A DNA stretch of 39,444 bases from assembly GCA_030605565.1 (NCBI GenBank), contig JAUWIB010000029.1, positions 1-39,444 on the forward strand, written 5' to 3'. This document shows, piece after piece, positions 38,501 to 39,444 of the stretch (positions are counted from its first letter, which is position 1; the number at the start of each line of letters is the position of its first letter). Origin of the DNA: a bacterium (lineage in GTDB: Bacteria; Zixibacteria; MSB-5A5; GN15; FEB-12). Both the position numbers and the translations under genes were made by a program. Below the pieces are notes generated by a model that was not told where the DNA came from, made no database searches, and saw only the letters and a list, made by a program, of their open reading frames with translations.

Positions 38501-39287
38501 ATGAACGCAATCGAAATATCTGAAATACTTATGCTCTTTGGGGGAGGGCTCCTGGCCGGCACGCTTGGGGGTCTTTTGGGAATCGGCGGAGGGATTGTGC
38601 TGATGCCGATGTTGCGGTTTCTTGTGGGGCTGTCACCTGCCCACGCCGCCGGCGCCTGCATTCTCGCCGTGTTCTTCACTACCCTTGGGGGCAGCTACCG
38701 CCACTACAAGCAGGGCAACGTGAATTTACGTTCGCTCGCTCCCATCATGATATCCGGGGCTGTAGCCACCGTGATATTTTCTTTCGTGTTCCTGTATCTG
38801 TCGACGCGAGACCGTTGGCTTGATTTGGGCATGGGGCTGGTATTTGCTTTGGTCTCGATTCGCATGATTGCCGAAGGAATTCCCGGTCTGGTCAAAAAGC
38901 GTGTAAGCGAGAAGACCGATAAGGAGATGAAAGGCACCCTGGTGCAGAAAATCTCCATCGGATCCCTGGCGGGTGCGCTGCCGGGTCTTCTCGGCATAGG
39001 CACCGGGGTTATCCTGGTTCCGGCCTTCACTTTCATCCTTAGCGCACCTATCAAGGCGGCCATGGCGTCCTCACTGACCTGTTTCTCCGTGAATGCACTC
39101 ATTAGCTCCGGATTCAAATACGCGCAGGGATTCATTGAGTTGAACGTGGCTTTGCCTGGGGACACTGCTCGGAGCCACCCTTGGAGCCAGGCTCAACAAC
39201 CGCTTCTCTTCCGGCGCTCTCAGGCTTGCCTTCGGACTCGTTTTTTCCTATGTGTCGCTCAAGTTCATTCTTTCGTTTACGAGGTGA
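38501..39287 (+). pseudogene. TauE/SafE family permease with a frameshift near the C-terminus
   Basis: GGGLLAGTLGGLLGIGGGIVLMPML, GSLAGALPGLLGIGTGVILVPAF; after ...LNVALP the expected C-terminus GTLLGATLGARLNNRFSSGALRLAFGLVFSYVSLKFILSFTR* continues in another frame. Confidence 0.8.
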
Positions 39288-39361
39288 GGATATGAATAAG
39301 AAAAGAGGCGCTTCGGGATTTTGTGTGGGTAAAACGTTCCAGATAGAGTATTCTATCTGAC

Positions 39362-39444
39362 ATGAGAGATAAAGATCTTTATGCCCGCATCCTCGGAATC
39401 GAGGAGCCCTGGTTTGTTCGAGAGGTGGATTTGCAGCTTCAGGC
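39362..39444 (+). mobile_element. ISL3-family transposase, N-terminal fragment (runs off the right edge)
   Basis: MRDKDLYARILGIEEPWFVREVDLQLQA resembles ISL3 transposase N-termini; the perfect hairpin CAGATAGA-GTAT-TCTATCTG lies just upstream. Confidence 0.7.

Overview
The window looks like a bacterial chromosomal segment, possibly from the FCB/Zixibacteria-type lineage (weak inference), with an IS fragment at each edge. Left edge: the N-terminus of an IS630-type transposase abuts a truncated CHASE8/HAMP sensor, followed by YfiR and TonB-receptor genes and the remnant of a second TonB receptor. The middle is mostly housekeeping: a ComM/YifB ATPase, a lipoprotein, PorV-like and LptE-like proteins, hutI, a D-glucuronyl C5-epimerase-like lipoprotein, a GT39-like membrane protein, hutU and an oadGAB sodium-pump decarboxylase operon. 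The most interesting part is about 18 kb of co-directional minus-strand genes (37000 to 19163): a Cache-type histidine kinase, a REC-REC protein, a fused double-DsrC protein, an unannotated 43-aa mini-DsrC ORF overlapping the start of a DASS/SLC13 transporter, a REC-CBS protein, a complete group 3b-like [NiFe] sulfhydrogenase (hydB, a cNMP-binding protein, hydG, hydD, hydA), a maturation protease, a HypA without its zinc ribbon, hypF/C/D/E without hypB, and two more fused double-DsrC proteins. A strong sigma-54 promoter motif (TGGCAAGGGTCTTGCTAT) lies upstream of the kinase, and a divergent sigma-54 activator gene without a sensory domain is preceded by a MITE-like element. A frameshifted TauE/SafE permease and the N-terminus of an ISL3-type transposase close the right edge. 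I propose the DsrC-like/hydrogenase/regulator locus as the candidate undescribed system. All family assignments are by eye from the translations; no database search was run.
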